This document shows positions 17,214-26,098 of a DNA stretch of 64,000 nt, piece after piece. The stretch covers positions 124,001-188,000 of the forward strand of contig JBDTSP010000001.1 of the NCBI GenBank assembly GCA_039931065.1, given 5' to 3'. Position 1 is the first letter of the stretch. Each line of letters opens with the position of its first letter. Position numbers and translations under genes: made by a program. The stretch is from CADEED01 sp039931065. GTDB taxonomy: Bacteria > Pseudomonadota > Gammaproteobacteria > Steroidobacterales > Steroidobacteraceae. Under the pieces are notes generated by a model, which saw only the letters and a list, made by a program, of their open reading frames with translations, searched no databases and had not been told where the DNA came from.

Positions 17214-19697
17214 ATGGAAGTGCAACGGTTTTGCTTCCGGGCAGTTTTCGTCTGCCTGCTCATCGCGGCGAGCTTTTCCGCTCGCGCCGCAACATTGCCG
17301 ACCGGCTTCGCCGAGACACGTGTCGCCGCCGGCATCTCGAACCCCACCGCGATGGCGATCGCGCCGGATGGCAGGATTTTCGTGTCCGAGCAGACCGGCG
17401 CACTGCGCATCGTCAAGAACGGCGTGTTGCTGACGCAGCCGTTCCTCACCGCGAGCGTCAATTCCGCCGGCGAACGTGGCCTGCTCGGCATCGCGTTCGA
17501 CCCGAATTTCGCGTCTAACAACTTCGTCTATGTCTATTACACGACCTCGTCGAGCCCGGTTCACAACCGGCTGAGCCGCTTCACGGCGAGCGCCGGCAAT
17601 CCGGACGTCGTGGCGGCCGGCAGCGAGGTGCAGCTGTTGAACCTGCCCACCTTGAGCTCAGCGACCAACCACAACGGCGGCGGCCTGCATTTCGGCGCCG
17701 ACGGCAAGCTGTACATTTCCGTGGGCGAAAATGCCAACAGCGCGAACGCCCAGTCGCTCAGCACGCCGCTGGGCAAACTATTGCGCATCAATTCCGACGG
17801 GTCGACCCCGTCCGACAATCCATTCCTGGGACAGACCACCGGCATCAACCAGGCCATCTGGGCGCGCGGGCTGCGCAATCCCTTCACCTTCGCGATCGAC
17901 CGTACCAATGGCCGCATCCACGTCAACGATGTGGGCCAGGACAGCTGGGAGGAGGTCAATCTCGGCGTCGCAGGATCCAACTACGGTTGGCCGCAGACCG
18001 AGGGCAATGCTCCGGCGGGAGTCGCGGGCGTGCGATATCCGATCCACACCTACCAGAACGCGGGTTCGTTCTGTGCCATCACCGGCGCGGCCTTCTACCG
18101 GCCGGTGACCGCGAACTTCCCCGCCGAGTACTCGGGCCGCTTCTTCTTCGGTGACTACTGTGGTGGCTTCATCCGCATGTTGAGTCCGCCTAACTACACA
18201 GCGGCTACCGGCTTCGCGACCGGCATCAGCTCGCTGGTGGACATCCAGGTTCACCCGGACGGTTCGCTCTATTATCTCGCGCGCGGCGGCGGCGAACTCT
18301 TCCGCGTCCGGTTCACGGCCAACGTTGCGCCCACCATCTCGACGCAGCCAGCGAACGCCACGGTGGCCGCGGGCCAGTCCGCGAGTTTCAGCGTTACCGC
18401 ATCCGGCACGGCGCCGCTGCAGTATCAGTGGCAGCGTAATGGCGTGAACATCTCCGGCGCCACGGCGTCGACGTATTCGCTGACGACTACGCCCGCCGAC
18501 AATGGCGCGGCGTTCCGTGCGGCCGTATCCAACGCGGCCGGATCGATCACCAGCAACGCCGCCACCCTGACGGTGCTGAGCAACGCCGCGCCGACGGGCA
18601 CCATCACCGCGCCCGCGGACGGTGCTCCCTATCGCGGCGGGCAGACCTTCACGTTCGCGGGCACCGGCACCGACCCCGAAGACGGCGCATTGCCCGCCAG
18701 CGCGTTTACCTGGCGCGTGGATTTCCATCACGACGACCACACACACCCGCACGTGCCGCCGACCAGCGGCATCACGAGTGGCAGTTTCACGATCGCCGAT
18801 CGCGGTGAAACTTCGGCGAACGTGTTCTACCGCGTGTACCTGACCGTCAGGGATTCGGCCGGCCTGACGCAGACATCGTTCGTCGACGTACGTCCGCTCA
18901 CATCGGTGGTGCGGATCGAGAGCAACGTGACCGGCGCGCAATTGACGCTCGACGGCATGCCGGTCACCGCGCCGTTTTCGTTCACCGGCGTGGAAGGGGT
19001 CATTCGAGCCTTGGGCGTCGTAACACCGCAGACCTCCGGCGGCACGACCTACGACTTCGTGTCGTGGTCGGATGGCGGCCCGGCAACCCATGAAATCGCC
19101 ACGCCCCAGAACGACACGACCTACACGGCACTATTCCAGCCGGCGGCACCCGCGGTGTTGTTCAGCGACGACTTCGAGGCGGCGCGCGGCTGGACACTCA
19201 CCGCCGGTGCCAACACCGCGATCTCGGGTAGATGGGAGCGCGGCAATCCGCAGCCGACCGCAGCGAATGGAATCTCGTTGCAGCAGGATCTGTGCGCGGG
19301 CCCCTCGGTGAACTGCCTGATCACCGGGCTCACCGCCGGAACGACCGCGAGCTCGAACGATGTCGACGGATGGCAGACGTCGATCCAGTCGCCGCCGATT
19401 GCGCTGCCGGCCGGGGCCACCATCACGCTGCGTTTCCAGTTCTACCTCGCTCACCTGAACGACGCGACAGCGGAGGACTACTTCCGCGTGCGCGTCGTGG
19501 GCAACAACGGCGTGCCGCAGACGGTGGCGGCGCTCGGCGCGTCCGCGAGCAACGTCGCCGGCCGCTGGAGGGCGCGAACGGTCAACATCAGCGCGTTCGC
19601 CGGCCAGACCGTGCAGATACGCGTCGATGCCATCGACGGCGGTGCCGGCAGCCTGATCGAAGCGGGGTTCGATAACCTGGTGATAACGCGGCAGTAA
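17214..19697 (+). CDS. Secreted glucose/sorbosone dehydrogenase with Ig-like and C-terminal beta domains
   Basis: An 827-residue exported protein with its signal peptide ending at SARA (~residue 25). Residues ~30-360 form a PQQ-type sugar dehydrogenase beta-propeller, with NPTAMAIAPDGRIFVSEQTG, NHNGGGLHFGADGKLYISVG and ARGLRNPFTFAID. It continues with an Ig-like domain (~366-455, PLQYQWQRNGVNI), a PKD-like region with the His-rich segment HHDDHTHPHVPP, a beta-repeat region (YDFVSWSDGG) and a C-terminal jelly-roll region. It probably oxidises sugars extracellularly, or binds and processes polysaccharide. The appended modules are typical of secreted carbohydrate-active proteins. It stands alone between non-coding gaps. 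Confidence 0.85.
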   Translation: MEVQRFCFRAVFVCLLIAASFSARAATLPTGFAETRVAAGISNPTAMAIAPDGRIFVSEQTGALRIVKNGVLLTQPFLTASVNSAGERGLLGIAFDPNFASNNFVYVYYTTSSSPVHNRLSRFTASAGNPDVVAAGSEVQLLNLPTLSSATNHNGGGLHFGADGKLYISVGENANSANAQSLSTPLGKLLRINSDGSTPSDNPFLGQTTGINQAIWARGLRNPFTFAIDRTNGRIHVNDVGQDSWEEVNLGVAGSNYGWPQTEGNAPAGVAGVRYPIHTYQNAGSFCAITGAAFYRPVTANFPAEYSGRFFFGDYCGGFIRMLSPPNYTAATGFATGISSLVDIQVHPDGSLYYLARGGGELFRVRFTANVAPTISTQPANATVAAGQSASFSVTASGTAPLQYQWQRNGVNISGATASTYSLTTTPADNGAAFRAAVSNAAGSITSNAATLTVLSNAAPTGTITAPADGAPYRGGQTFTFAGTGTDPEDGALPASAFTWRVDFHHDDHTHPHVPPTSGITSGSFTIADRGETSANVFYRVYLTVRDSAGLTQTSFVDVRPLTSVVRIESNVTGAQLTLDGMPVTAPFSFTGVEGVIRALGVVTPQTSGGTTYDFVSWSDGGPATHEIATPQNDTTYTALFQPAAPAVLFSDDFEAARGWTLTAGANTAISGRWERGNPQPTAANGISLQQDLCAGPSVNCLITGLTAGTTASSNDVDGWQTSIQSPPIALPAGATITLRFQFYLAHLNDATAEDYFRVRVVGNNGVPQTVAALGASASNVAGRWRARTVNISAFAGQTVQIRVDAIDGGAGSLIEAGFDNLVITRQ

Positions 19698-19743
19698 ATC
19701 CGGGTCTAACATCCGGTTCGGGTTCTCTCCCGAGGAGACTGTC

Positions 19744-20175
19744 ATGGGCCGGATGTTTCTCGTCATGTTCACGCTGGTGTCGCTGCCGGCCTTCGCCGCC
19801 GAGGATCCGCGGCTCTCCTTCCTCGAGCAGGAAGTGCGCAACCTCAATCGACAGGTGCAAGCGTTGTCGCGACAGGTGGATGCGCTACGCACGCAGCCAC
19901 GGCGGATTTCCCCGGAATCGGGCGCGCGGCGCGCAGCCGCGGCGGCCGACGAGTTGCCCCAGTGGGTCAGCGCAGCCAAGTGGCGGGGAATGCGCCTCGG
20001 CATGAGTGAACTCGAGGTGATCGGCGCGCTCGGGCCGCCGACTTCGATGCGCGAAGAGGACGGCGCACGCGTTCTGCTCTATGCGCTGGAGATCGGCGCA
20101 ACAGGCTTTCTGGGCGGCAGTGTGACGCTGCGCGATCGCGCGGTCACCGAGGTGCGTCAGCCCATCCTGCAATGA
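19744..20175 (+). CDS. Periplasmic coiled-coil protein with BamE/SmpA-like domain
   Basis: A 143-residue protein. The signal peptide ends at AFAAE (~19), a coiled coil rich in Leu/Gln/Arg covers ~25-50, and the C-terminal ~70 residues resemble the SmpA/OmlA (BamE) fold: GMRLGMSELEVIGALGPPTS, then a strand-rich end. It has no lipobox, unlike true BamE. The ribosome site GAGGAG precedes ATG 19744. An envelope-assembly or ligand-binding role is a guess from fold. It is convergent with the hydrolase gene 10 bases away. Confidence 0.6.
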   Translation: MGRMFLVMFTLVSLPAFAAEDPRLSFLEQEVRNLNRQVQALSRQVDALRTQPRRISPESGARRAAAAADELPQWVSAAKWRGMRLGMSELEVIGALGPPTSMREEDGARVLLYALEIGATGFLGGSVTLRDRAVTEVRQPILQ

Positions 20176-20185
20176 CGCCGGGCGA

Positions 20186-21172
20186 CTAGAGGTGCGCGAT
20201 CAGCCACTGGTGGATTTCTTCGCGCATCGCCGGATTCTCGAAATGACCGCCGTCGTAGCGCGACAACTTCCAGTTCTCGGGGTGTCCGGCGGTTGCGTAG
20301 GCATCTTTCAGCTCACGGTCGATTTTTTCCAGGCCCGCGGCCGGCGTGAGCGCGTCCTGATTGCCGGCGAGCGCCAGGTGCGCGCGCGGCGCGATCAACG
20401 CGTTCATCTGTCCGGTCGTGAAATGATTGAGCAGATCCGGCACGTAATAGTAGATGCCGTGCCCTTTGAGCCCGCCGACTTCCACCAGCGTGTGCCAGTC
20501 CGTCAGGCAACAGATGTCGACCACGACCTTGAGCCGCGGATCGAGCGCGCCCGCCCATTGAGCGGTCGAACTGCCCATCGACATGCCGACCGTCGCGAGC
20601 CTCTGTGTATCGACGTCGGGACGGGTGACTAGATAGTCGACGGCCTTCAGGGCGTCGTAGACCATCATTCCCCACAACACTTTCCCGTGCCACAGGGTGT
20701 CCTTGAAAAAATCGAGTTCGGTGCGTCTGGCGCGCTCGCCGAAGATCCAGGCGTCGAAGCACAATGCGTTGTAGCCGAGCGAGGTCAGGAATTCCGCGTA
20801 GGGCGGCTTGCCCATGTATTCGCGGCCGTCGATGAATTCCGCCTTGCCGATCTGATAGCCACCGCCGTGCGAGTGGTTGAACAGGACCGTGGGTAGTTTG
20901 CCAGTTGCGCCCTTCGGACTCGCGAAGTAGGCCGGCGCGGGCTCTTCTCCGTTCAAGTCGAGCACCAGCTTCTCGAGCGTGTAGGTGCCGCGGTCTTCCG
21001 TGGAGACGAGCTGCGCGGTGACGGGGCGATCGCGTGGCGGCAGCCTGCCCATCAAGTCATACAACTCCTTGCGGCGGTTCGAATCGGACGCCTTCGTTTT
21101 CGCGCCGGAGATTTCCGCCTGGGTGGCCATGAGCACTCCGGCGCCCGCCTGCAACAGAGTTCGTCTTTTCAT
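20186..21172 (-). CDS. Exported alpha/beta hydrolase (dienelactone hydrolase / acetyl-xylan-esterase-like)
   Basis: A 328-residue protein. The start MKRRTLLQAGAGVLMATQAE carries an RR and a hydrophobic stretch that suit a Tat or Sec signal. The alpha/beta hydrolase core has the oxyanion region FNHSHGGGYQ, the nucleophile elbow GMSMGSST, and a late aspartate (ALAGNQDALTP) and histidine (YDGGHFENP) completing the triad. It resembles the esterase families that deacetylate sugars, so a role in polysaccharide side-chain removal is plausible but unproved. A TTG at 21181 is rejected in favour of ATG 21172. Confidence 0.8.
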   Translation of the reverse strand: MKRRTLLQAGAGVLMATQAEISGAKTKASDSNRRKELYDLMGRLPPRDRPVTAQLVSTEDRGTYTLEKLVLDLNGEEPAPAYFASPKGATGKLPTVLFNHSHGGGYQIGKAEFIDGREYMGKPPYAEFLTSLGYNALCFDAWIFGERARRTELDFFKDTLWHGKVLWGMMVYDALKAVDYLVTRPDVDTQRLATVGMSMGSSTAQWAGALDPRLKVVVDICCLTDWHTLVEVGGLKGHGIYYYVPDLLNHFTTGQMNALIAPRAHLALAGNQDALTPAAGLEKIDRELKDAYATAGHPENWKLSRYDGGHFENPAMREEIHQWLIAHL

Positions 21173-21209
21173 GCGGGCCAATTTACTCTCTAATGAGGGT
21201 CGCGACTAA

Positions 21210-22466
21210 CTACTGGCGGAGAGCCGCCAGGGCGCGCTCGAGAACCGGGTCGCTGGCCGCTCGAAAACGCGTGAGGTCGACATCGATCGACGGCACGAAC
21301 ATTTCGCGCGGGGTTCCGTTCACGTGGTAGAGCCGATAGGTCGGAAGGTGAACGGGAATTCCGGTCTTCGGAAGTTCGAAACTTTCCGTGCCACCGCAGA
21401 GCCGTGCCATCGGAGTACCGACAATCTGCGCGCGTTTCATGGCGTCGAAGCCAATCGCCATTCCCTCGCCCATGCTGCCGGTCCAGTGGTTCACCAGGAC
21501 CGCAAGTTTCGCCGTGACCTGCGGGGCGCGCGGTTCGACGGTCTTGAGCCAGGAATCCTGCGGGAAATGTTTGTCCGCGGCGGGTTCGAAGATGCGCTGA
21601 TATTCGGCCGACCTCGCGATGAAGCGGCCCATCATCGGTTCGGCGATATCGGTATTCCCGCCGCTCGGCGTGTTGCGCAGGTCGAAAATCAGGTTCTGAG
21701 CCATCGCCAATTTGTCTAATGCGACATCGAAAGCGGCGACCGCTTCGGACTCTCCCAGGCTGTTTTCGACTCGGATGTAGCCCGTCTTCTTGTCCAGCCA
21801 GCGCCAGGTGACCAGTTCAGTGTTATTTGGAGAAACAAACGGCGGGAGTTCGGCGACCCGAAACTTCCCCTGTGGACTCTTCACGGCAATGCGGCGCGGA
21901 GCATCGTGGGTACCCGCGAGCAGACTGCGTAATGTGAAGTTGAGGGCTTCGGCGTCGGGCGCGATGAGCGTCTTCGCCCTGTGCCGCTCGATGGCCTGAT
22001 CGATCGTGAGTCCTCCGATACTCACGACGACATCACCCGGCGCGAGCCCGGCCTTCGCCGCGGGGCTTCCCGGCAGCACCTCGACGATGACGGCCTGGCC
22101 GGCCCGCATCTCCGCCCAGAGTTCCGCGCCGGTGGGAATGAGCTGCGGCGAGGAGGGTGTGTTCGTGCCGAGCGTCACGTGATCGTCGTGCAGCTCGGCG
22201 ACCACGCGCTCGACCACGTGAATCATGTCGTCGCGGGTCTGGGCCGCTCTCGCTTCGGGTTCGTACAACGCGCGCACCTTTGCCAGATCGAGATGCCGTT
22301 CCGACAGGTACGCATAACGGGTTTCGATCTGCGTGATCAGCCAATCGATATCGGCAACCCGATCGTCGGCACCCGGGAAGCTTTCCGCCGCACGCGAATG
22401 CGGCGTGACCGCGAGCAGCAGCGCCGCGCACAGAACGTGTTTGATGGAATGACGGTGGATTTTCAT
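21210..22466 (-). CDS. Periplasmic S41 family peptidase with PDZ domain
   Basis: A 418-residue protein. The signal peptide runs to about SRAAE (residue 27). An N-terminal helical region (DWLITQIETRYAYLSERHLDL) is followed by a PDZ domain (VIVEVLPGSPAAKAGLAPGD) and the S41 catalytic domain with FDLRNTPSGGN and the Ser-containing loop NHWTGSMGEGMAIGFDAMK. This is the C-terminal-processing protease (tail-specific) superfamily, which cleaves peptides or misfolded proteins at the C-terminus. The frame is open for 112 codons upstream, but ATG 22466 gives the signal peptide. It is on the same strand as the hydrolase gene, 37 bases upstream of it. Confidence 0.83.
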   Translation of the reverse strand: MKIHRHSIKHVLCAALLLAVTPHSRAAESFPGADDRVADIDWLITQIETRYAYLSERHLDLAKVRALYEPEARAAQTRDDMIHVVERVVAELHDDHVTLGTNTPSSPQLIPTGAELWAEMRAGQAVIVEVLPGSPAAKAGLAPGDVVVSIGGLTIDQAIERHRAKTLIAPDAEALNFTLRSLLAGTHDAPRRIAVKSPQGKFRVAELPPFVSPNNTELVTWRWLDKKTGYIRVENSLGESEAVAAFDVALDKLAMAQNLIFDLRNTPSGGNTDIAEPMMGRFIARSAEYQRIFEPAADKHFPQDSWLKTVEPRAPQVTAKLAVLVNHWTGSMGEGMAIGFDAMKRAQIVGTPMARLCGGTESFELPKTGIPVHLPTYRLYHVNGTPREMFVPSIDVDLTRFRAASDPVLERALAALRQ

Positions 22467-22617
22467 GGACGAGAGGGTGAAAGAAGTCGCGGCTCGCTGC
22501 AATACCCTTTCGCACTGGCAGAACCGCCGTGCGTTCCCGCGGTACTCATAAGCAGATGCCGCCGGTATGCGCCGAAATTCCTCCGCGCGCCCGCGGCTCA
22601 ACGATGTGAGGACAATC

Positions 22618-23001
22618 ATGAACATGCATACCTGGAAGCACGCCGCGGCGCTGCTGACCGTCGCCGCCTTCCTGACCACCGGCTGCACGTCGCTGCAGAA
22701 CGTGCCCCTTTCGCAGGGTGGCCAGGGCGTCGAGCGGCCCGACATCAAGGCCGGCGATTCCGTCGTCGTGACGAAGAAGGACGGCACGACGCAGAAATTC
22801 AAGGTGCTGAAAGTCGAGGACGACGCGCTCGTCGGTCACAACGTGCGCAGCAACTATGCCGACATGTCGTCGCTCGCTGCGCAACGCGCCGATGGCGCGC
22901 AGGGCCGCAAGGCGCTGCTGATCGGTGGTGCGGTGTTAGGTGCCGTCGCGATTGCCGTCGCGACCAGCGGTGGTGGTGGTGGCGGTGGCGGCGGGTACTG
23001 A
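22618..23001 (+). CDS. Small lipoprotein with C-terminal membrane helix and poly-Gly tail
   Basis: A 127-residue protein. The lipobox LTTGC (Cys ~22) marks a lipoprotein. A small beta-rich domain around DIKAGDSVVVTKKDGTTQKF and FKVLKVEDDALVG resembles an SH3-like or KOW-like fold. It is followed by a charged linker and a hydrophobic helix (LLIGGAVLGAVAIAVA), ending with nine to ten consecutive glycines and Tyr. AGGA lies seven bases before ATG 22618. A bacterial family with this layout is known only as hypothetical. It is divergent from the protease gene. Confidence 0.7.
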   Translation: MNMHTWKHAAALLTVAAFLTTGCTSLQNVPLSQGGQGVERPDIKAGDSVVVTKKDGTTQKFKVLKVEDDALVGHNVRSNYADMSSLAAQRADGAQGRKALLIGGAVLGAVAIAVATSGGGGGGGGGY

Positions 23002-23150
23002 GTCGGCCCGTTCGCCGCCGGCTGGCGCGCGCGCGACACGGCGCGCCAGCTTTCTCACGCCGACGAACAGCAACGGCACGAAGAAGATCGCGAGCAGAGT
23101 GCCGGTAATCATTCCGCCGACGACCGCATCCGATTTTCCCAGCACATGAA
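23000..23150 (-). pseudogene. Remnant of the C-terminus of an RND efflux permease
   Basis: About 50 minus-strand residues (GKSDAVVGGMITGTLLAIFF, then VPLLFVGVRKL) match the final transmembrane helix and end of AcrB/HAE1-type multidrug RND transporters. Upstream sequence does not continue the ~1000-residue protein, so only the tail remains. Its 3' end abuts the stop of the small lipoprotein. The frame shows no obvious start of its own. Confidence 0.55.
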
Positions 23151-23348
23151 CATACTGGCGGTGTTGTACGACGCAGCCAGTCCGACGCCGCACGGCGCGG
23201 TGTCGGTCAGCTACCGGATCGCGAAGGGGGTTGATCGCCGAGATCGACCGCCCGGAATCCCTGCCGGGCGAGTTCGTCTGGCGCGGCAAGTCGCATCCGT
23301 CGAGTAGCGTACGAACCCGCCTCGAGCTTTCAGACGGACGCGGTGGAG
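23146..23348 (+). pseudogene. Possible decayed C-terminus of a glycoside hydrolase (GH78-like)
   Basis: Two adjoining plus-strand frames, offset by one base near 23230, read GAVSVSYRIAKG and then LIAEIDRPESLPGEFVWRGK SHP. This pattern resembles the C-terminal beta domain of alpha-L-rhamnosidase-like hydrolases. One frameshift and no domain upstream make this debris rather than a gene. The identification is from memory of family patterns and is weak. Confidence 0.28.
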
Positions 23349-24293
23349 TCAGCGAGCCCAGCGCAATTCGATGACCCAGCTGCGCGAGATTCCTTCGTGG
23401 ATCAGCGGTTCGAGCACGGTTTGGGACAACAAGCTGCCGACGTCGATCGAGACGTTCCAGGGTAGATAGGCAACGTCGAATCCCAGGGTCACCGACGGGT
23501 CGCCAAAGTGTTTCCCGTGTCCGCTCGCCGCAGTATCACCGGACAGGTCGAAATCCGCTCCGCTGATGCGTCCTGAGACCGCGCGGCGGGGCAGCGGTAA
23601 TGCGAGCTGTACGTGTGGCGTGAGCCCCCAGTTGCCGTGAGCGATTTCCTTCGAGATGCCGAGGAACGGGACGAAATGCGAGTAGTCCGCGCTGAAGTCG
23701 ATGACGCCGGTCGCGCCGCTCTGCGGCCCTTCCAGTATCCGGTACTCGGCGCGGTACCCCGCCAGCGCCATTCGTTGCCACAACAGGCCGCCCGACCATT
23801 CGAAATCGCCGAGCCACGGTAGATAGGAGCTGTGTCCAACGGCCAATCCGGCACCGGTGTCGTCGGCGGAGCCGCGAAGATTCGTGAATTCGGCGTCAGC
23901 CGGCAGCGTCAGCGGCGCGGCCACGAAGGGTTCGTCCAATGGCCGCCGGACTCGAGCGCCGGCGAATGTCAGATCGTCGCGAAAGCCGAATACGATCACT
24001 CGCCACCGGTCGATCCGCCGCGAAATGCTCAACGTCAGCATCGGCCCGCGCAGCGACAACCCGTCCGATGCGATGTCGGTGAATCCGAGCCCGGCGCCAA
24101 AACGCGTGGAGTCGCGGTCAGCAAATGGCCCCTGCGTCCAAAGCGGCAGGAGTGCGTAACGATTGTCCATGGCCGCCTCGGGCAGGTGTTCGGCCACGAA
24201 AGAGATGTCTTCGGCAGCGCGCGCCGGCGAGGTTGCCAGAATGGCGGCCGTTGCCAGTATCACGCGCACCCGGGTCCGGAAAAGCTGCAACAC
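23349..24293 (-). CDS. Outer-membrane beta-barrel-like exported protein
   Basis: A 314-residue protein. The start GTG 24293 has GGGGGA upstream, and a signal peptide ending at SPARA gives an exported product. The body is rich in alternating beta strands with aromatic girdles (SSYLPWLGDFEWSGGLLWQR, HFVPFLGISKEIAHGNWGL) and ends VIELRWAR, consistent with an outer-membrane barrel or a periplasmic beta-rich protein. I recognise no family. The gene is divergent from an Omp85-family gene with 104 bases between starts, so the two may share a promoter region and a role in the outer membrane. Confidence 0.65.
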   Translation of the reverse strand: MLQLFRTRVRVILATAAILATSPARAAEDISFVAEHLPEAAMDNRYALLPLWTQGPFADRDSTRFGAGLGFTDIASDGLSLRGPMLTLSISRRIDRWRVIVFGFRDDLTFAGARVRRPLDEPFVAAPLTLPADAEFTNLRGSADDTGAGLAVGHSSYLPWLGDFEWSGGLLWQRMALAGYRAEYRILEGPQSGATGVIDFSADYSHFVPFLGISKEIAHGNWGLTPHVQLALPLPRRAVSGRISGADFDLSGDTAASGHGKHFGDPSVTLGFDVAYLPWNVSIDVGSLLSQTVLEPLIHEGISRSWVIELRWAR

Positions 24294-24397
24294 GGCGAAT
24301 TTCCCCCAAAGCCGTTGGACACTGCGAGCTCGGCATTTCAATCGCGATTTCTCGCGCCGCCTCGATTGATTTCCCGCCCCGCAGCCGTCCAATTCAC

Positions 24398-26098
24398 ATG
24401 GGTGACAGGACTCAGATCGGCTGGCGCGTCGGAATCCTGCTCGGGACGGGGGCTTTGGCACAGATGCCGGCTTCCGCCGCCGCGCAGGACGCCGTCCTGC
24501 CCAGCATCCACGCGCGTGCGCCGCGGCACGTCGAGGCACGCCCGGCCGGGATGCCGGCCGATGAGGAACTGGCCGCGCAGGGCGCCACGATCGGCATCGT
24601 CACGATCAATTCGCGCCCGCTGTTCGATACCGCGGGTCCCGATGAAAACACGGCGCTGTTCCGCCTCGCCAACCGGCTGCATATCCAGACGCGCGACGCC
24701 ACGATCGAAGGACAGCTGCTGTTTCACGGCGGCATGCCATATGACGGACAACAACTCGCCGAAACCGGGCGCATCCTGCGCGACACGCGTTACCTGCGCG
24801 ACGCGTGGGTGACGCCGACGCGGTTCCACGACGGTGTGGTCGACGTCGATGTCGTCACGCAGGATGTCTGGACCTTCAATCCGGGGCTGTCGTTCGGGCG
24901 GCACGGTGGCAAGAACAGCGGCGGACTCGAATTCGAGGAGCTCAATTTTCTCGGCCTCGGCACGCAGCTCGGTCTCGGCTACAAGTCCGGGGTCGATCGC
25001 GACTCGAAGACGATCTTCTACCGCGACCGCCAGCTCGGGTCCTCGTGGTGGGATCTTTCGACTAACTATTCCGACAACAGTGATGGCCGGCTGGCGCAGT
25101 TCTCGCTCAATCGTTCGTTCTACGCGCTCGACGTGCGGCGTGCCGGCGGCGTCTCGTTCAGCGACGACCTGCGCACGGACTCGCGTTATGACCTGGGCGA
25201 GATCATCGACAAGTACCAGACGAACGAGCGTTTCGCGAGCGGATACTTCGGCATCTCGGACGGCTTGCGCAACGGATGGGTGACGCGGCTTTCGGCGGGC
25301 TTGACCTACGAAGAGCACCAGTTCAAGCCGGCTCCCGGCGAAGCCGCGCCGCGCCTGTTGCCGGGTGACCGGACGCTCGCGTATCCGTGGCTCGCGGTCG
25401 AGTGGGTGGAGGACGATTTCCACACGGCGCGAAATCGCGACCAGATCGAGAGAACAGAGGACTACGCACTCGGCTGGCGCGCCCGCGCACAACTTGGGTT
25501 CGCGCCATTGGCTCTGGGTTCGGATCGCGACGCGGTCATGCTGAACGCCGTGGCATCCGACGGCGTGGCGCTGACCGAGTCGCAATCACTGACGTTGAGC
25601 GCGGCGGCGAACGCGCGGCTCGAACACGGGTCGGTCGTCGCGGGCGTCTTCACGCTCGGCGCGCGTTATCACCTGCGACAGACGCCGCGGCGCCTGTTTT
25701 TCATGGACCTGAGCGCCAGTGCCGGCAGCCATCTCGATGTCGATCAGCAGATCCTGTTAGGCGGCGACAACGGCCTGCGCGGCTATCCACTGCGATACCA
25801 GGCGGGCGCCGGCCGCTGGCTGTTCACCGCCGAGCAGCGCTGGTTCTCCGACTGGTACCCGTTCCAGATGTTCAACGTCGGCGGCGCTGTCTTCTACGAC
25901 ATGGGGGCGACCTGGGGACGCGATCCGCTCGGTACTCCGTCCCAGGGCCTGCTCAGGGACGTGGGGTTCGGGCTGCGGCTCGGCAACAGCCGGTCCGCGC
26001 TCGGCAATGTCGTACACATCGACGTGGCGTTTCCACTCGATGGCGATTCGTCGATCAAGAACCTGCAATTCGTAATCGAAACCAAGCGAACCTTTTGA
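24398..26098 (+). CDS. Omp85/TamA-like outer-membrane protein (POTRA plus barrel)
   Basis: A 566-residue protein. A signal peptide ends near ASAAAQ; a POTRA-like domain at about residues 85-150 includes TIEGQLLFHGGMPYDGQQLA and DVDVVTQDVWTF. The C-terminal ~400 residues are a beta barrel with the Omp85 lid-lock motif GLRGYPL (loop 6) and AEQRWFSDWYPFQMFNVGG. It ends in phenylalanine, the usual signal for barrel assembly by Bam. It is smaller than BamA, with one POTRA. Its stop overlaps the eptA start (TGATG), so the two are translationally coupled. Substrate is unknown: protein secretion or lipid insertion are the usual roles. Confidence 0.83.
   Translation: MGDRTQIGWRVGILLGTGALAQMPASAAAQDAVLPSIHARAPRHVEARPAGMPADEELAAQGATIGIVTINSRPLFDTAGPDENTALFRLANRLHIQTRDATIEGQLLFHGGMPYDGQQLAETGRILRDTRYLRDAWVTPTRFHDGVVDVDVVTQDVWTFNPGLSFGRHGGKNSGGLEFEELNFLGLGTQLGLGYKSGVDRDSKTIFYRDRQLGSSWWDLSTNYSDNSDGRLAQFSLNRSFYALDVRRAGGVSFSDDLRTDSRYDLGEIIDKYQTNERFASGYFGISDGLRNGWVTRLSAGLTYEEHQFKPAPGEAAPRLLPGDRTLAYPWLAVEWVEDDFHTARNRDQIERTEDYALGWRARAQLGFAPLALGSDRDAVMLNAVASDGVALTESQSLTLSAAANARLEHGSVVAGVFTLGARYHLRQTPRRLFFMDLSASAGSHLDVDQQILLGGDNGLRGYPLRYQAGAGRWLFTAEQRWFSDWYPFQMFNVGGAVFYDMGATWGRDPLGTPSQGLLRDVGFGLRLGNSRSALGNVVHIDVAFPLDGDSSIKNLQFVIETKRTF

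Noticed and set aside
18721..18770. His-rich HHDDHTHPHVPP as a metal-uptake protein sign
   Set aside because: It is a short loop in a PKD-like module of the sugar dehydrogenase and similar loops are common there.
17778..19091. 437-residue open frame on the minus strand
   Set aside because: It is antisense to the sugar dehydrogenase gene, has no ribosome site or domain, and its residue mix (R, G, H, D-rich) is typical of shadow frames in high-GC DNA.
24125..24397. Upstream extension of the Omp85-like gene
   Set aside because: Antisense to the divergent barrel gene and without signal peptide; ATG 24398 gives a good signal sequence.
25387..26097. Upstream extension of eptA
   Set aside because: It lies in the wrong frame of the Omp85-like gene; eptA starts at 26098 with its first membrane helix.
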